The notes: a model not told the origin generated them from the letters alone. Numbered from the stretch's first letter, positions 35,098 through 44,163 are shown. The stretch: 64,000 nucleotides of DNA from Leptolyngbya sp. FACHB-60 (GCF_014695775.1 NZ_JACJOX010000011.1:1-64000); one strand, 5' to 3'. Translations and numbers: made by a program.

Positions 35098-36333
35098 TTA
35101 CGCTGGCAGGCTAACCGTGAAGGTAGTCCCCACTCCCACCCGACTGGTGACCTTGATGGTGCCCTGCTGGAGCTGCACAAACTGTTTCACAATGCTCAGC
35201 CCCAAACCCGTTCCTGGAATGTTGCTAACGTTTTGACCCCGGTGAAAGGGCTCAAACAGCTGCCTGCGATCGCCCGCAGGAATGCCAATGCCCTCATCCT
35301 GCACCTTGATGATGACCTGGCCTCGCTGTTTGGCCAGCTTTAGCCAAATGGGGCGATCGCCTGGGGTGTAGCGAATTGCGTTCGACAGCAGGTTGCTGAG
35401 GATCGATCGCAGCAGCCGCTCGTCTAAACAGGCCAACATCTGACGACTGCGGCAGCCAAACTGAATCGGGCACTGGGGTCGCCGGTAGCCGCCTTCGGTC
35501 AGCAGCTCCTGGCAAAAAGCCACCAGATCTAACGGTCTGGGGTTGACCTCCAGCACCTTGGCCTCGATCTTGCCAATCACCAAAATGTCGTCGATCATCT
35601 GGGTCATGCGCTCGACGTTGGCGTTGATGGTGAGCAGGTAGTCGGCTTTTTCGTCAGGGCGCAGCTGGGTGTCGTAGCGGTTGAGCGACGACACCGTCAG
35701 CGCAATGTTGTTGAGCGGGTTGCGAAACTCGTGGCAGACCATGGAGACAAAGCGCGATCGCATGTCGCTCAGCTGCCGCAGCTGTTGGTTGGCGTTTTGC
35801 AACTCGGCGGTGCGCTCCTGCACCTTTTGCTCTAGCTCCTCGTTAGCCCGTTGCAAGATCTCCTCGGCCCAGCGCCGCTGGGTAATATCGCGAAAGGTCA
35901 CCACCGTGCCAATCAGACGCCCCTCTTCATCACGCATGGGGGTGCTGATATATTCCACCGGAAAGCTGGTGCCGTCTTTGCGCCAAAACACCTCGTTGGT
36001 CACCCGCCGCACACTGCCGTCTTGAAATGCGGCGTAGATCGGGCAGGCCTCCCGCTGGTAGGGGCGACCATCGGCCAGGGAATGGTGCATCACTGCGTGC
36101 ATCGACTGGCCGATCAGCTCGTCGGTTGACCAGCCAATCATGGCGGCAGCAGCGGGATTGACAAAGGTGACGTTGCCCGCCATATCCAGCCCGTAGATGC
36201 CCTCGCCCACGGCATTGAGAATCAGCTGGTGCTGGTGGCGCAGGTGCTCTAGCGGCCCCAGGGGTGCAGTGGGAGAAGCAGCCTCTCTAGGGGGTAACCA
36301 ATAGGTTTGGGTCATCTTGGGAGCGATCGCCAT
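35098..36333 (-). CDS. PAS-domain sensor histidine kinase
   Basis: A 411-residue cytoplasmic kinase. PAS domain at about 30-155 (EGIYGLDMAGNVTFVNPAAA, plus the PAC part VTFRDITQRRWAEE), coiled coil (about 158-190), HisKA with phospho-acceptor in CHEFRNPLNNIAL, and HATPase with NLLSNAIRYTP, DEGIGIP and GTGLGLSIVKQF. No membrane segment, so it senses an internal signal, perhaps redox or a ligand. It is divergent, across 307 bases, from an AraC-type response regulator gene that may be its partner. Confidence 0.92.
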   Translation of the reverse strand: MAIAPKMTQTYWLPPREAASPTAPLGPLEHLRHQHQLILNAVGEGIYGLDMAGNVTFVNPAAAAMIGWSTDELIGQSMHAVMHHSLADGRPYQREACPIYAAFQDGSVRRVTNEVFWRKDGTSFPVEYISTPMRDEEGRLIGTVVTFRDITQRRWAEEILQRANEELEQKVQERTAELQNANQQLRQLSDMRSRFVSMVCHEFRNPLNNIALTVSSLNRYDTQLRPDEKADYLLTINANVERMTQMIDDILVIGKIEAKVLEVNPRPLDLVAFCQELLTEGGYRRPQCPIQFGCRSRQMLACLDERLLRSILSNLLSNAIRYTPGDRPIWLKLAKQRGQVIIKVQDEGIGIPAGDRRQLFEPFHRGQNVSNIPGTGLGLSIVKQFVQLQQGTIKVTSRVGVGTTFTVSLPA

Positions 36334-36640
36334 AAAACATCTTGCTAGCTCCAGGGAAAGTCAACCCTCAATCCAGCCCGTCGGCCAAGGAGAACGTATC
36401 ACCCTATACAACGGGCAGTTCCCCTAAGGTTTACTACAGAACTGTAGAGCAATTAACTGCCCTCAATAGTAGCGGCAAGCGTCTGTGATTTAAATTGAAA
36501 ATTTTTGAATTTCAGCTCGAATTTGATACCTATATGAGCTGTATTAATCTTGCTTATCACAGCAGATTTTGACAATCAATTTGACCTAATAAATCTAGCG
36601 CCTAAACACCACAGCAAGCACCATCAATCTGACAACGAGA
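36334..36640. other. Divergent intergenic region of the kinase and regulator genes
   Basis: A 307-base AT-richer region that must carry promoters for both divergent genes. I saw no clear operator repeat; the AraC-type regulator could bind here. Confidence 0.45.
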
Positions 36641-37432
36641 ATGACTGTGAAGACTATTCTCATCATCGAAGACGAGACGCAAACTCGCCATCTTTTTCTC
36701 AAATGCTTAGAGTTTGAGGGGTTTCGTGCCGTGGGTGCCAGTGACGGCACCACCGGGGTAGCCATGGCCCAACAGCACACCCCAGACTTAGTGGTGTGCG
36801 ACATCATGATGCCGGATATGGATGGCTATTCGGTGCTCTCTGCTCTACGCAAAACCAGGCAAACGGCGCTGATTCCCCTCATCTTTCTCACCGCCAAGGT
36901 CACCATGGCCGACCTGCGCCGGGGCATGGTGCAAGGGGCTGACGACTACTTGACCAAACCCTGTACCGTCGAGCAATTTTTGGCTGCTATCAACAGCCGC
37001 TTGCATCGCCAGAAGCAGCTCTCAGAGCTTTACACCGACGGGGAAAATCTCCCTCAAGAACTTCCTCCTCCTCTCTCATCGACTAACATCTTCCCCACCG
37101 ACCCCAGGCTGGCCAGCGTCTTTTGCTTTATCGAAGCCCGCTACCGACAGCCGATTACCCTCAACGATGTGGCTCAGGATGCGGGCTACTCCCCGGCCTA
37201 CCTGACTAATTTGGTACAGTCACACACCGGGCGTACGATCAAGCAGTGGATTATTGAGCGCCGCATGGCCGAGGCCAAAACGCTGCTGGCCACTACTGCC
37301 AACAGCGTTCGCCAAATTGCCGAAGCTTCAGGCTATAACGATGCGGGCTATTTCACTCGCCAATTTCGTCAGTTTCACGGCGTTTCTCCCCAAGCATGGA
37401 GACGAAGTTCTGTATCAGAATTAACAGATTAG
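36641..37432 (+). CDS. Response regulator with AraC-type DNA-binding domain
   Basis: A 263-residue two-component regulator. Receiver domain 1-125: IIEDETQ acidic pair, phospho-acceptor Asp in DLVVCDIMMPDMDGYS, and the conserved Lys in YLTKPC. A linker of about 35 residues follows. The AraC HTH pair is at about 160-258 (ITLNDVAQDAGYSPAYLTNL, IAEASGYNDAGYFTRQFRQF). It probably activates transcription when phosphorylated. The kinase gene is divergent and the cyanate operon starts about 220 bases downstream, so control of cyn genes is possible but unproven. Confidence 0.92.
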   Translation: MTVKTILIIEDETQTRHLFLKCLEFEGFRAVGASDGTTGVAMAQQHTPDLVVCDIMMPDMDGYSVLSALRKTRQTALIPLIFLTAKVTMADLRRGMVQGADDYLTKPCTVEQFLAAINSRLHRQKQLSELYTDGENLPQELPPPLSSTNIFPTDPRLASVFCFIEARYRQPITLNDVAQDAGYSPAYLTNLVQSHTGRTIKQWIIERRMAEAKTLLATTANSVRQIAEASGYNDAGYFTRQFRQFHGVSPQAWRRSSVSELTD

Positions 37433-37547
37433 CGCTTATTTTTGGGCTTAAAACTAAGTCCAAAAGAAAGTCCTACCATATGCAAAATTTGCTCCAGTGC
37501 GCTTTTTATTTGGTCTTGGTAATCTGCTTAGCAACTTGATCTGATCC

Positions 37548-37586
37548 GTAGATAAGAGTAGAGCAAAGAAGGCAGTCAAATATTCT
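37548..37586 (+). promoter_or_regulatory. Candidate NtcA-type promoter of the cyanate operon
   Basis: GTA-N8-TAG at 37548-37561 differs at one base from the NtcA consensus GTA-N8-TAC, and TATTCT at 37581-37586 fits TAN3T. The spacing of 19 bases is shorter than the usual 22-23. NtcA activates nitrogen-source genes, including cyn genes in Synechococcus, when ammonium is scarce. Confidence 0.35.
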
Positions 37587-37656
37587 TTGCCTAGATTGCT
37601 CAACTGTGTTTTTAAGTTGTCGGGGAAAGGTTTTTGTCGCGTTCAACTATCTGTTT

Positions 37657-39297
37657 ATGGTCATTTCAGCAGTAGCAAAGTCGCTCAACGACTGGGGCAG
37701 TTTGAGCTGCACATCACCCTCCCTGATGTTGCCCGATCGCCCCTGTCGGGATTGCGGCACAGTGCACTTTACGGGCGATCACTCGCGGTTTATGGAAACC
37801 ATGCCCCAGGACCCGGTCGATATGGTCGACGACCTGGTGAAAATGGGGGTCTACAAGCAAAACCAGCTGCGCGCCGCCGACACCGTCAACACCTACGAAC
37901 TGCGCAAGGCACTGTTTCTCAAGCGGGTGGGCCGCAACGATCCCAAGCGCGAAAAGCTGATTCTGGCGCTGTGTGAGCAGGCAGGCGGGTTAGAAAATGC
38001 TTTCGCAGCGGCCTTTGGCCCCCAGGCCGGACTGTTCTTTGCCGACTCGGTGCGCAACAGCGGGGCTACCCGTCGCGAGTTTCTCAAAAATATGGCGCTG
38101 GGGGCGGCTCTGGTCACCCTGGCAAGCTGTGCAGGCGGCAGTGAGGAGCCAGTGGCCGAAGACACCGCTGCCCCTATCGACACTAGCAACCTAGAGAAGA
38201 CCGACATTCAGGTGGGCTTTATCCCCATTACCTGCGCCACGCCGATCATTATGTCGGAGCCACTGGGTTTCTACGAGAAGTATGGCTTTAACGCCTCGGT
38301 GGTGAAGATGCCGAGCTGGGGCGCGGTCAGAGATTCGGCGATCGCAGGCGAACTCGACGCTTATCATATGCTGGCCCCTATGCCCATCGCCATGACCCTG
38401 GGCCTCGGCTCCGCCGCTTTTGGCGTCAAGCTGGCCAGCATCGAAAACATCAACGGCCAAGCCATTACCGTCGCTCAGCGCCACCTGGGCAACGTCGAAG
38501 GCCCCGCCGACTTCAAGGGCTTTGTGATTGGGGTGCCCTTCCCCTACTCGATGCACAATCTGCTGCTGCGCTACTACCTGGCCTCGGGCGGCCTCGACCC
38601 CGATGTGGATGTGCAGATTCGCCCTGTGCCCCCGCCGGACAGCATTGCCCAGCTGATTGCAGGCGACATCGACGCCATGCTGATGCCCGACCCGTTCAAC
38701 CAGCGGGCGGTGTATGAAGAGGCCGGGTTCATTCACATGCTCACCAAAGACCTGTGGGATGGCCATCCCTGCTGCGCCTTTGCCGCCAGCGACGACTGGA
38801 TTAACAACCACCCCAACTCCTTCCGGTCTTTGAATAAGGCCATCATCGAAGCGGCGGCCTACGCCCAAGACCCCGCCAATCGATCCGAAATCGCCGCCGC
38901 CATCTCCGATCGCGCCTTTTTGAACCAGCCCGTTGAAGTGGTCGAGGCGGTGCTCACCGGCAACTTTGACGATGGCCAGGGCAACACCCTCTCGGTGCCC
39001 GATCGCATTGGCTTTGACCCCTACCCCTGGCAGAGCTTCGCTAAGTGGATCTCGTCGCAGCTAGTGCGCTGGGAGCTGATGGGTGAAGGCAACACCGCCG
39101 CCACCGTGAGCGATAGCGACATCGATCAGGTGGGTGAAGAGGTCTTTTTAACCGACCTGGCGCGCGAGCTGGCCCTTGAGCTGGGCCAAGAGCCCCCCGT
39201 CGAAACCGATCGCACCGAAACCCTGGCTTTTGACAACTTTGACCCGGCGGCTTCGGCAGACTACGTCAAAGGCCAAGTTGACCAGTTTGGGAAGTAA
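37657..39297 (+). CDS. cynA: Cyanate ABC transporter substrate-binding protein
   Basis: A NrtA/CmpA-family solute-binding protein heading the cyanate operon. The binding domain (DIQVGFIPITCATPIIMSEP onward) fills the C-terminal 370 residues. Unusually, about 140 residues precede the export signal: a CRDCG...H...H segment, then a helical region, and only then a Tat-type lipoprotein signal (TRREFLKNMALG...LASC). The start is uncertain: ATG 37657 is used, with GTG 37606, ATG 37726 and an in-frame GTG at 38050 directly before the Tat motif as alternatives; none has a clear ribosome binding site. Cyanate is inferred from the linked cynS; nitrate or nitrite transport is also known in this family. 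Confidence 0.82.
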   Translation: MVISAVAKSLNDWGSLSCTSPSLMLPDRPCRDCGTVHFTGDHSRFMETMPQDPVDMVDDLVKMGVYKQNQLRAADTVNTYELRKALFLKRVGRNDPKREKLILALCEQAGGLENAFAAAFGPQAGLFFADSVRNSGATRREFLKNMALGAALVTLASCAGGSEEPVAEDTAAPIDTSNLEKTDIQVGFIPITCATPIIMSEPLGFYEKYGFNASVVKMPSWGAVRDSAIAGELDAYHMLAPMPIAMTLGLGSAAFGVKLASIENINGQAITVAQRHLGNVEGPADFKGFVIGVPFPYSMHNLLLRYYLASGGLDPDVDVQIRPVPPPDSIAQLIAGDIDAMLMPDPFNQRAVYEEAGFIHMLTKDLWDGHPCCAFAASDDWINNHPNSFRSLNKAIIEAAAYAQDPANRSEIAAAISDRAFLNQPVEVVEAVLTGNFDDGQGNTLSVPDRIGFDPYPWQSFAKWISSQLVRWELMGEGNTAATVSDSDIDQVGEEVFLTDLARELALELGQEPPVETDRTETLAFDNFDPAASADYVKGQVDQFGK

Positions 39298-39393
39298 GAC
39301 CCTTGCGCCCACACTAGCTCCGCCCTTTTCTGAAGGGTGATCTGGGTGGCTAGAACATTCGCGATCGGCGCAGTTTTTAGGAGGTATTGAATC

Positions 39394-40233
39394 ATGGCAG
39401 CGAGTCACAGCACGCCCGGACTGGTCATAGCGGAGCGGCAGGCCCCGCTTTGGCAAAACGAAAACGTGAGAGCATTCGCGCTGTTTATGCTCTCCCTCGG
39501 CATTTTTCTGCTGTTTTGGGAAATTGGGGCTAAATCTGGCTGGTTTGTGAAGGGTGTGCCCACCGCCACCGAGACGATCAAAGAGTTTTGGTGGTGGGTC
39601 ACCAACCCCTTCTACCGTAATGGCCCCAACGACCTGGGCATTGGCTGGAATTTGCTGATTAGCCTGCGGCGAGTGGCGATCGGCTACATTGCGGCGTCGC
39701 TGGTAGCGGTGCCCCTGGGCATTTTGATCGGCATTTCGCCGGTGGCGTTTAAGGCGTTTAACCCCTACGTGCAGCTGCTCAAGCCAATTTCGCCCCTAGC
39801 CTGGCTGCCCCTGGGTCTCTACCTGCTGCGCGACTCTGAGAAAACCGGCATTTTCATCATTTTTATTTCCAGCATTTGGCCGACGCTGATCAACACCACC
39901 TTTGGGGTAGCCAACGTCAACCAAGAATACCTGGATGTCTCCAAAACGCTGGGGGCTTCTCGCCTGCGCACCATTCTTAAGGTGATTATTCCAGCGGCGC
40001 TGCCCAATATTGTGTCGGGTCTGCGGATCAGCATGGGCATTGCCTGGCTAGTGATTGTAGCGGCAGAGATGCTGCTGGGCACAGGCTTGGGCTACTTCAT
40101 CTGGAACGAGTGGAACAACCTGTCGATTCCCAATATTTTGGTGGCCATTTTCATCATTGGGTTGACGGGGCTAGTGCTCGATAGTTTATTTGCTGCTCTT
40201 GAAAAATTTGTTGCCTTTGGTCGAAACTCATGA
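39394..40233 (+). CDS. cynB: Cyanate ABC transporter permease
   Basis: A 279-residue inner-membrane protein of the NrtB/CmpB/SsuC permease group, with about six membrane helices. The cytoplasmic loop that docks to the ATPase is EYLDVSKTLGASRLRTILKV, the EAA motif. ATG 39394 has AGGAGGT upstream. Its stop overlaps the ATPase start (ATGA), showing translational coupling. Confidence 0.92.
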   Translation: MAASHSTPGLVIAERQAPLWQNENVRAFALFMLSLGIFLLFWEIGAKSGWFVKGVPTATETIKEFWWWVTNPFYRNGPNDLGIGWNLLISLRRVAIGYIAASLVAVPLGILIGISPVAFKAFNPYVQLLKPISPLAWLPLGLYLLRDSEKTGIFIIFISSIWPTLINTTFGVANVNQEYLDVSKTLGASRLRTILKVIIPAALPNIVSGLRISMGIAWLVIVAAEMLLGTGLGYFIWNEWNNLSIPNILVAIFIIGLTGLVLDSLFAALEKFVAFGRNS

Positions 40234-41138
40234 GTATTGCCCCTGTAAACAATCCCGTTAATGCGCCCGTAAATACGATAGATCCGGCAGAAACGCGATC
40301 GCAGACTGCACAGCTGTCGATTCGCAACGTGGCGAAGGTCTTTGCCGGCAAAAAAGACCTGTTCAGCAAGCTCACCGGCAAAGCCCGCCGCGATTTCGTC
40401 GCCATTCAAGATATTAACCTCGACATTGAGCCGAATACCTTTGTGTCGATCATTGGCCCCTCCGGCTGCGGCAAATCGACCCTGCTGAATATGATTGCGG
40501 GCCTCAGCCCGATCACTAGCGGCGAGATTTTGCTCAATGGTGCCCCGATCGCCGGGCCGGGGTCAGACCGGGGCATGGTCTTTCAAAACTACGCCCTGAT
40601 GCCCTGGATGACGGTGGAAGAAAATCTGCGGTTTGCCGTGGAAACCGTAGACCCTAAGATTTCAGCGAAAAAGCGCGATCGCATCATCAAAGAGCACATT
40701 CAGTTGGTAGGTCTCACCGGGGCCGAGCGCAAGCACCCCCACGAGCTTTCCGGTGGCATGCGCCAGCGGGTCGGCATTGCCCGTGCTCTGGCCATTAACC
40801 CCCAAATGCTGCTGATGGATGAGCCCTTTGGTGCCCTCGACGCCCTCACCCGAGGCTTCTTGCAAGAGGAAGTCGAGCGCATCTGGGAACAGCAGCGCAA
40901 GACCGTGATCATGATTACCCACAGCATCGAAGAGGCCTTGCTGCTGAGCGATCGCATTGTGATGATGACCCGTGGCCCCGCCGCCCGCATCGACGAGATC
41001 CTAGAGGTGCCCTTTCCCCGGCCTCGCAACCGCGAAACCATTCAGCAGCACCCCGCCTACCAGGGCCTCAAAGCCGAGATGGAGAGCCATCTGTTTCGTG
41101 AAACCCGCGCAGTAGAGTCGGAGCGAGTGGGTGGATGA
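40230..41138 (+). CDS. cynD: Cyanate ABC transporter ATP-binding protein
   Basis: A 302-residue ATPase of the NrtD/CmpD/SsuB group. Walker A GPSGCGKST, Q-loop FQNYALMPW, signature LSGGMRQRVGIARAL, Walker B LLMDEPFGALD, and switch His in MITHSIEEAL. An extra N-terminal stretch of about 40 residues precedes the fold, and there is no fused sensor domain like NrtC. It overlaps cynB by 4 bases. A MITE-like element and 237 bases separate it from cynS. Confidence 0.92.
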   Translation: MSIAPVNNPVNAPVNTIDPAETRSQTAQLSIRNVAKVFAGKKDLFSKLTGKARRDFVAIQDINLDIEPNTFVSIIGPSGCGKSTLLNMIAGLSPITSGEILLNGAPIAGPGSDRGMVFQNYALMPWMTVEENLRFAVETVDPKISAKKRDRIIKEHIQLVGLTGAERKHPHELSGGMRQRVGIARALAINPQMLLMDEPFGALDALTRGFLQEEVERIWEQQRKTVIMITHSIEEALLLSDRIVMMTRGPAARIDEILEVPFPRPRNRETIQQHPAYQGLKAEMESHLFRETRAVESERVGG

Positions 41139-41188
41139 GTGGCGGGGTGGATGGGTGATGGGGTGGATAGATGAACCCAAAGCAACCC

Positions 41189-41330
41189 GTAGGGTGGGCA
41201 ATGCCCACCATTTCACCGCGCCTTCGCACAGGCTAACTCTGCCCCCGACCTTAGCTACTTGCCCATTCATTGAAGCGCGAAGGGATATCAGCTAACCGCT
41301 AAGGACATAGGTGGGCATTGCCCACCCTAC
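41189..41330. mobile_element. MITE-like element between cynD and cynS
   Basis: The left end GTAGGGTGGGCA...TGCCCACC (41189-41209) and the right end (41310-41330) are perfect inverted copies of 21 bases, and each end is itself nearly palindromic. The total is 142 bases with no reading frame. A further single end copy lies at 63215-63235. I see no clear target duplication. Confidence 0.55.
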
Positions 41331-41375
41331 CGGCATCACTGTTTGACTAAACGACGTAATTAAGAGGATCCAAAC

Positions 41376-41819
41376 ATGACTATTTCTCCCATCACCGAAA
41401 AACTCTTGGCGGCCAAAAAAGCTGCTGGCCTCAGCTTTGCCGACCTCGAAGCCAAAACCGGCTGCGATGAAGTGTGGCTCGCCTCCGTTTTCTACCGCCA
41501 GGCCAGCGCCTCAACCGAAGAGGCCACCAAAATCATCGAAGCGCTTGGTGCCGACGCCTCCCTCGTTGATGCTTTGACTGATTTCCCTGTCAAAGGCGGC
41601 CTCGACCCGGTCATCCCCACCGACCCGCTGATTTACCGCTTCTACGAGATTATGCAGGTCTACGGCATGCCCATGAAGGCCGTGATCCACGAGAAGTTTG
41701 GCGACGGCATCATGAGCGCCATTGACTTCACCCTCGATGTCGAAAAGGTCGAGGACCCGAAGGGCGATCGTGTCAAAGTGATCATGAACGGCAAATTCCT
41801 GCCCTACAAAAAGTGGTAG
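41376..41819 (+). CDS. cynS: Cyanase (cyanate hydratase)
   Basis: A 147-residue enzyme that converts cyanate and bicarbonate into ammonia and CO2 via carbamate. The N-terminal helical half ([20 protein letters not shown]) resembles a DNA-binding fold. The C-terminal half carries the catalytic region: [20 protein letters not shown], with Arg and Glu of the shared active site, and a Ser in [11 protein letters not shown]. Full family length. With the ABC transporter it gives use of cyanate as nitrogen source or detoxification. Confidence 0.96.
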   Translation: MTISPITEKLLAAKKAAGLSFADLEAKTGCDEVWLASVFYRQASASTEEATKIIEALGADASLVDALTDFPVKGGLDPVIPTDPLIYRFYEIMQVYGMPMKAVIHEKFGDGIMSAIDFTLDVEKVEDPKGDRVKVIMNGKFLPYKKW

Positions 41820-41852
41820 ACCCCGGCTACGTGTCCTGACTCACAATCTCTG

Positions 41853-41876
41853 GGCTGTTGGCGATCGCCGACAGCC
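41853..41876. terminator. Palindrome after cynS built around a HIP1 site
   Basis: GGCTGT-TGGCGATCGCCG-ACAGCC is an almost perfect 24-base palindrome centred on GCGATCGC, followed by TTTC. It may act as a weak terminator between cynS and the DUF1348 gene. Confidence 0.45.
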
Positions 41877-41967
41877 TTTCCTGTACCCTCCCTTTTCGTT
41901 TTTCGTTCTCCCTACCTCCCCCACCGACATCTCCCCACTCCCTATCCACCCCTCACCCCTCACCCCT

Positions 41968-42435
41968 ATGCCCACGCCCGTCGTCCCCCCCTTTACGCTA
42001 GAGACCGCGATCGCCAAGGCCCGCATGGCCGAAGACGCCTGGAATAGCCGCGACCCCGATCGCGTTGCCCTCGCCTACACCGAAGACAGCCACTGGCGCA
42101 ACCGGGCCGAAATCTTCCAGGGCCGCGACGCCATCCGCGCTTTTTTGCGCCGCAAGTGGGATAAAGAACTCGACTACCGCCTGATCAAAGAAGTGTGGGC
42201 CTTTGGCGACAACCGCATTTCGGTACGCTTTCAGTATGAGTGGCACGATGACGGCGGCCAGTGGTATCGCGCCTACGGCAACGAAAACTGGGAGTTCGAC
42301 GAAAACGGCCTCATGCGCCGCCGCGAAGCCAGCATCAACGATCGCCCCATCACCCCTGAAGAACGCCGCTTCTTCTGGGATGCCTCTGGTCCTCGCCCGC
42401 AGGATCATCCAGGGCTAACCGATTCGCCGGTTTAG
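41968..42435 (+). CDS. DUF1348 / NTF2-like small protein
   Basis: A 155-residue protein of the SnoaL/NTF2-like superfamily, DUF1348 type: [34 protein letters not shown], and the Trp/Arg-rich [26 protein letters not shown]-type centre. Such cone-shaped folds bind small molecules or act as enzymes; no activity is known for this one. It follows cynS by 148 bases on the same strand, preceded by a long pyrimidine-rich tract without a Shine-Dalgarno sequence. A link to cyanate use is inferred only from position. Confidence 0.85.
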   Translation: MPTPVVPPFTLETAIAKARMAEDAWNSRDPDRVALAYTEDSHWRNRAEIFQGRDAIRAFLRRKWDKELDYRLIKEVWAFGDNRISVRFQYEWHDDGGQWYRAYGNENWEFDENGLMRRREASINDRPITPEERRFFWDASGPRPQDHPGLTDSPV

Positions 42436-42568
42436 CCAATGCTCGATTAGCCATACTCTAGGGCGGAGGTATCCGCTAAGCAAATGTCTTTCCCTAGGGA
42501 GACTTCAGCGGCGCACATCTTTGGGATGCTGTAAAACACACACCATGGCCTTGAGGAGCGATCTATCT

Positions 42569-43474
42569 ATGGTCGGCATGAATCTGTTCAGAACCTTCGC
42601 GCTATTAGCGTTGCTCAGCGGGCTGATTGTGCTGGCGGGCTACCTGCTGGTCGGCAATGAGACGGGCTTGCTCTACGGGTTAGGCTTTGCGGCGGTGAGC
42701 AGCTTTGGCTCATGGTACTACTCTGATAAGGCGGCGCTGGCAGCATTTAAGGCCCAGCCCACGCCCCGCGAAGAGGCTCCTGAGCTGTACGCGCGGCTAG
42801 AAAAACTGAGCGATCGCGCCAACATTCCCACGCCTACTCTTTACCTGGTGCCCTCGGAGTCGTCTAATGCTTTCGCCACCGGACGCGACCCCAATCACGC
42901 AGCGATCGCCCTTACCAAAGGCATTGTCGAGCTATTGCCCGACGACGAGCTCGATGCCGTGATTGCCCACGAGCTTACCCACGTGCGCAATCGCGACACC
43001 CTCACCCAGGCGGTGGCGGGCACCCTGGCCGGGTCGCTGACCTTTTTGGGCCGCATTCTCACCCTGGGGGCGCTGTACTTTCCCGTGGCGCGGGCCGGCG
43101 GGCGGCGCGGCAACAGCCCCATCGCCATCCTGTTTTTGCTAGTCATTGCGCCCTTCGCTGCCGGGCTACTGCGCATGGCGATTTCGAGAACGCGAGAGTT
43201 TGCCGCCGATGCCGGGGCCGCCGAAATCACCGGCAACCCTCTAGCTTTGGTGCGAGCGCTAGAAACCCTGGAAGCCACAGGGCAAAAGGTACCTATCCAC
43301 GGTAACCCGGCCTTTTCGGCAATGTTCATTATCAACCCCCTATCTAAGGAAGGGATGATGACGCTGTTTATGACCCACCCTTCCACTGACGATCGCATTC
43401 AGCGATTAAAGGCCATGGCCCAGCAAGCGATCGCCGGTAAGACCGATGAGAAAGCCCTCAGCCCTAGCGCCTAG
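42569..43474 (+). CDS. htpX: M48 family metalloprotease, HtpX-like
   Basis: A roughly 300-residue membrane zinc protease for damaged membrane proteins. Two N-terminal membrane helices (FALLALLSGLIVLAGYLLVG and LLYGLGFAAVSSF), the zinc motif HELTH in AVIAHELTHVRNRD, a further membrane segment (IAILFLLVIAPFAAGLL), and the third ligand region TREFAADAGAAEI. ATG 42569 is chosen, with GAGGAG about 11 bases upstream; ATG 42578 and the TTG at 42521 are alternatives. Single gene. Confidence 0.9.
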   Translation: MVGMNLFRTFALLALLSGLIVLAGYLLVGNETGLLYGLGFAAVSSFGSWYYSDKAALAAFKAQPTPREEAPELYARLEKLSDRANIPTPTLYLVPSESSNAFATGRDPNHAAIALTKGIVELLPDDELDAVIAHELTHVRNRDTLTQAVAGTLAGSLTFLGRILTLGALYFPVARAGGRRGNSPIAILFLLVIAPFAAGLLRMAISRTREFAADAGAAEITGNPLALVRALETLEATGQKVPIHGNPAFSAMFIINPLSKEGMMTLFMTHPSTDDRIQRLKAMAQQAIAGKTDEKALSPSA

Positions 43475-43533
43475 ATAAGAATTCAGCGGGAATTGGCATA
43501 AGTGGCTATAGCGAGATTTGAGCGTGACTCAGC

Positions 43534-44016
43534 TCAGTAAGGCGCACCATCTTTGTGGTTGAATTGCCATTGGCCGCCTGGAGTGAGCACCGATTGAATG
43601 TCGTCATCGGGGTACGAAACCCTATCGTTGGAACTGCGATCGCCCATCTCCAGGTAAACAACATCCTCGCTAGTTTGATTAACTAGGCAATGGGCGTCGC
43701 CATCGCCTGCTTTAAAACCGGCACACATGCCAGGTTGCAGCAATGTTTCGCCAGCGTTAGTCACTAGGGTAGGTTGGCCTGAAATAATGTAAACAAACTC
43801 ATCCTGAGTGGCATGGGCATGGCGCAATGCTGAAACCCCACCGGGCGCTAATGTCACATGGTTAATGCCAAAGTTTGAGAGCCCAAAAATACTGCCCAAC
43901 GATCGCTTTTCACGACCCGCCATTTTAGAGACAAAGGGCTCTGGGTAAAGTGACGGTCTCGTTCGCAGCGGAGCTTCAGCAGCGGAGATGGCGATCGGTT
44001 TTTGAGGTTCGCTCAT
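43534..44016 (-). CDS. Cupin domain protein
   Basis: A 160-residue protein with one cupin barrel. Motif 1 GVSALRHAHATQDEFVYIISG (metal His residues and Glu) and motif 2 GDGDAHCLVNQTSEDVVYLE are clear. A short N-terminal extension (AAEAPLRTRPSLYPEPF) is common in the subgroup. Ligand and reaction unknown; sugar or aromatic-acid binding is typical. ATG 44016 with AGAGGA upstream. It converges on the protease gene. Confidence 0.85.
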   Translation of the reverse strand: MSEPQKPIAISAAEAPLRTRPSLYPEPFVSKMAGREKRSLGSIFGLSNFGINHVTLAPGGVSALRHAHATQDEFVYIISGQPTLVTNAGETLLQPGMCAGFKAGDGDAHCLVNQTSEDVVYLEMGDRSSNDRVSYPDDDIQSVLTPGGQWQFNHKDGAPY

Positions 44017-44163
44017 ACAAATGTCCTCTATTAGGGCAGTGATCTAGCGATCGCCACTGGGATTGATTGGGTGGCTGTGCGTCAACTCACTGTTCCATTT
44101 TCGCGGTGGATTGGCTCAATTAGGTCTCCAGTTGGCTGGCTAGGTCTAGGGGGTGCGATCGAA

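Noticed and set aside
37587-37976. Second frame overlapping the cynA N-terminal region
   Set aside because: Low-complexity tail, no motif; the cynA frame continues into a recognisable protein.
41130-41170. Purine-rich tract after the cynD stop as another leader cassette
   Set aside because: It is in the opposite orientation with no start codon on that strand and no hairpin repeat.
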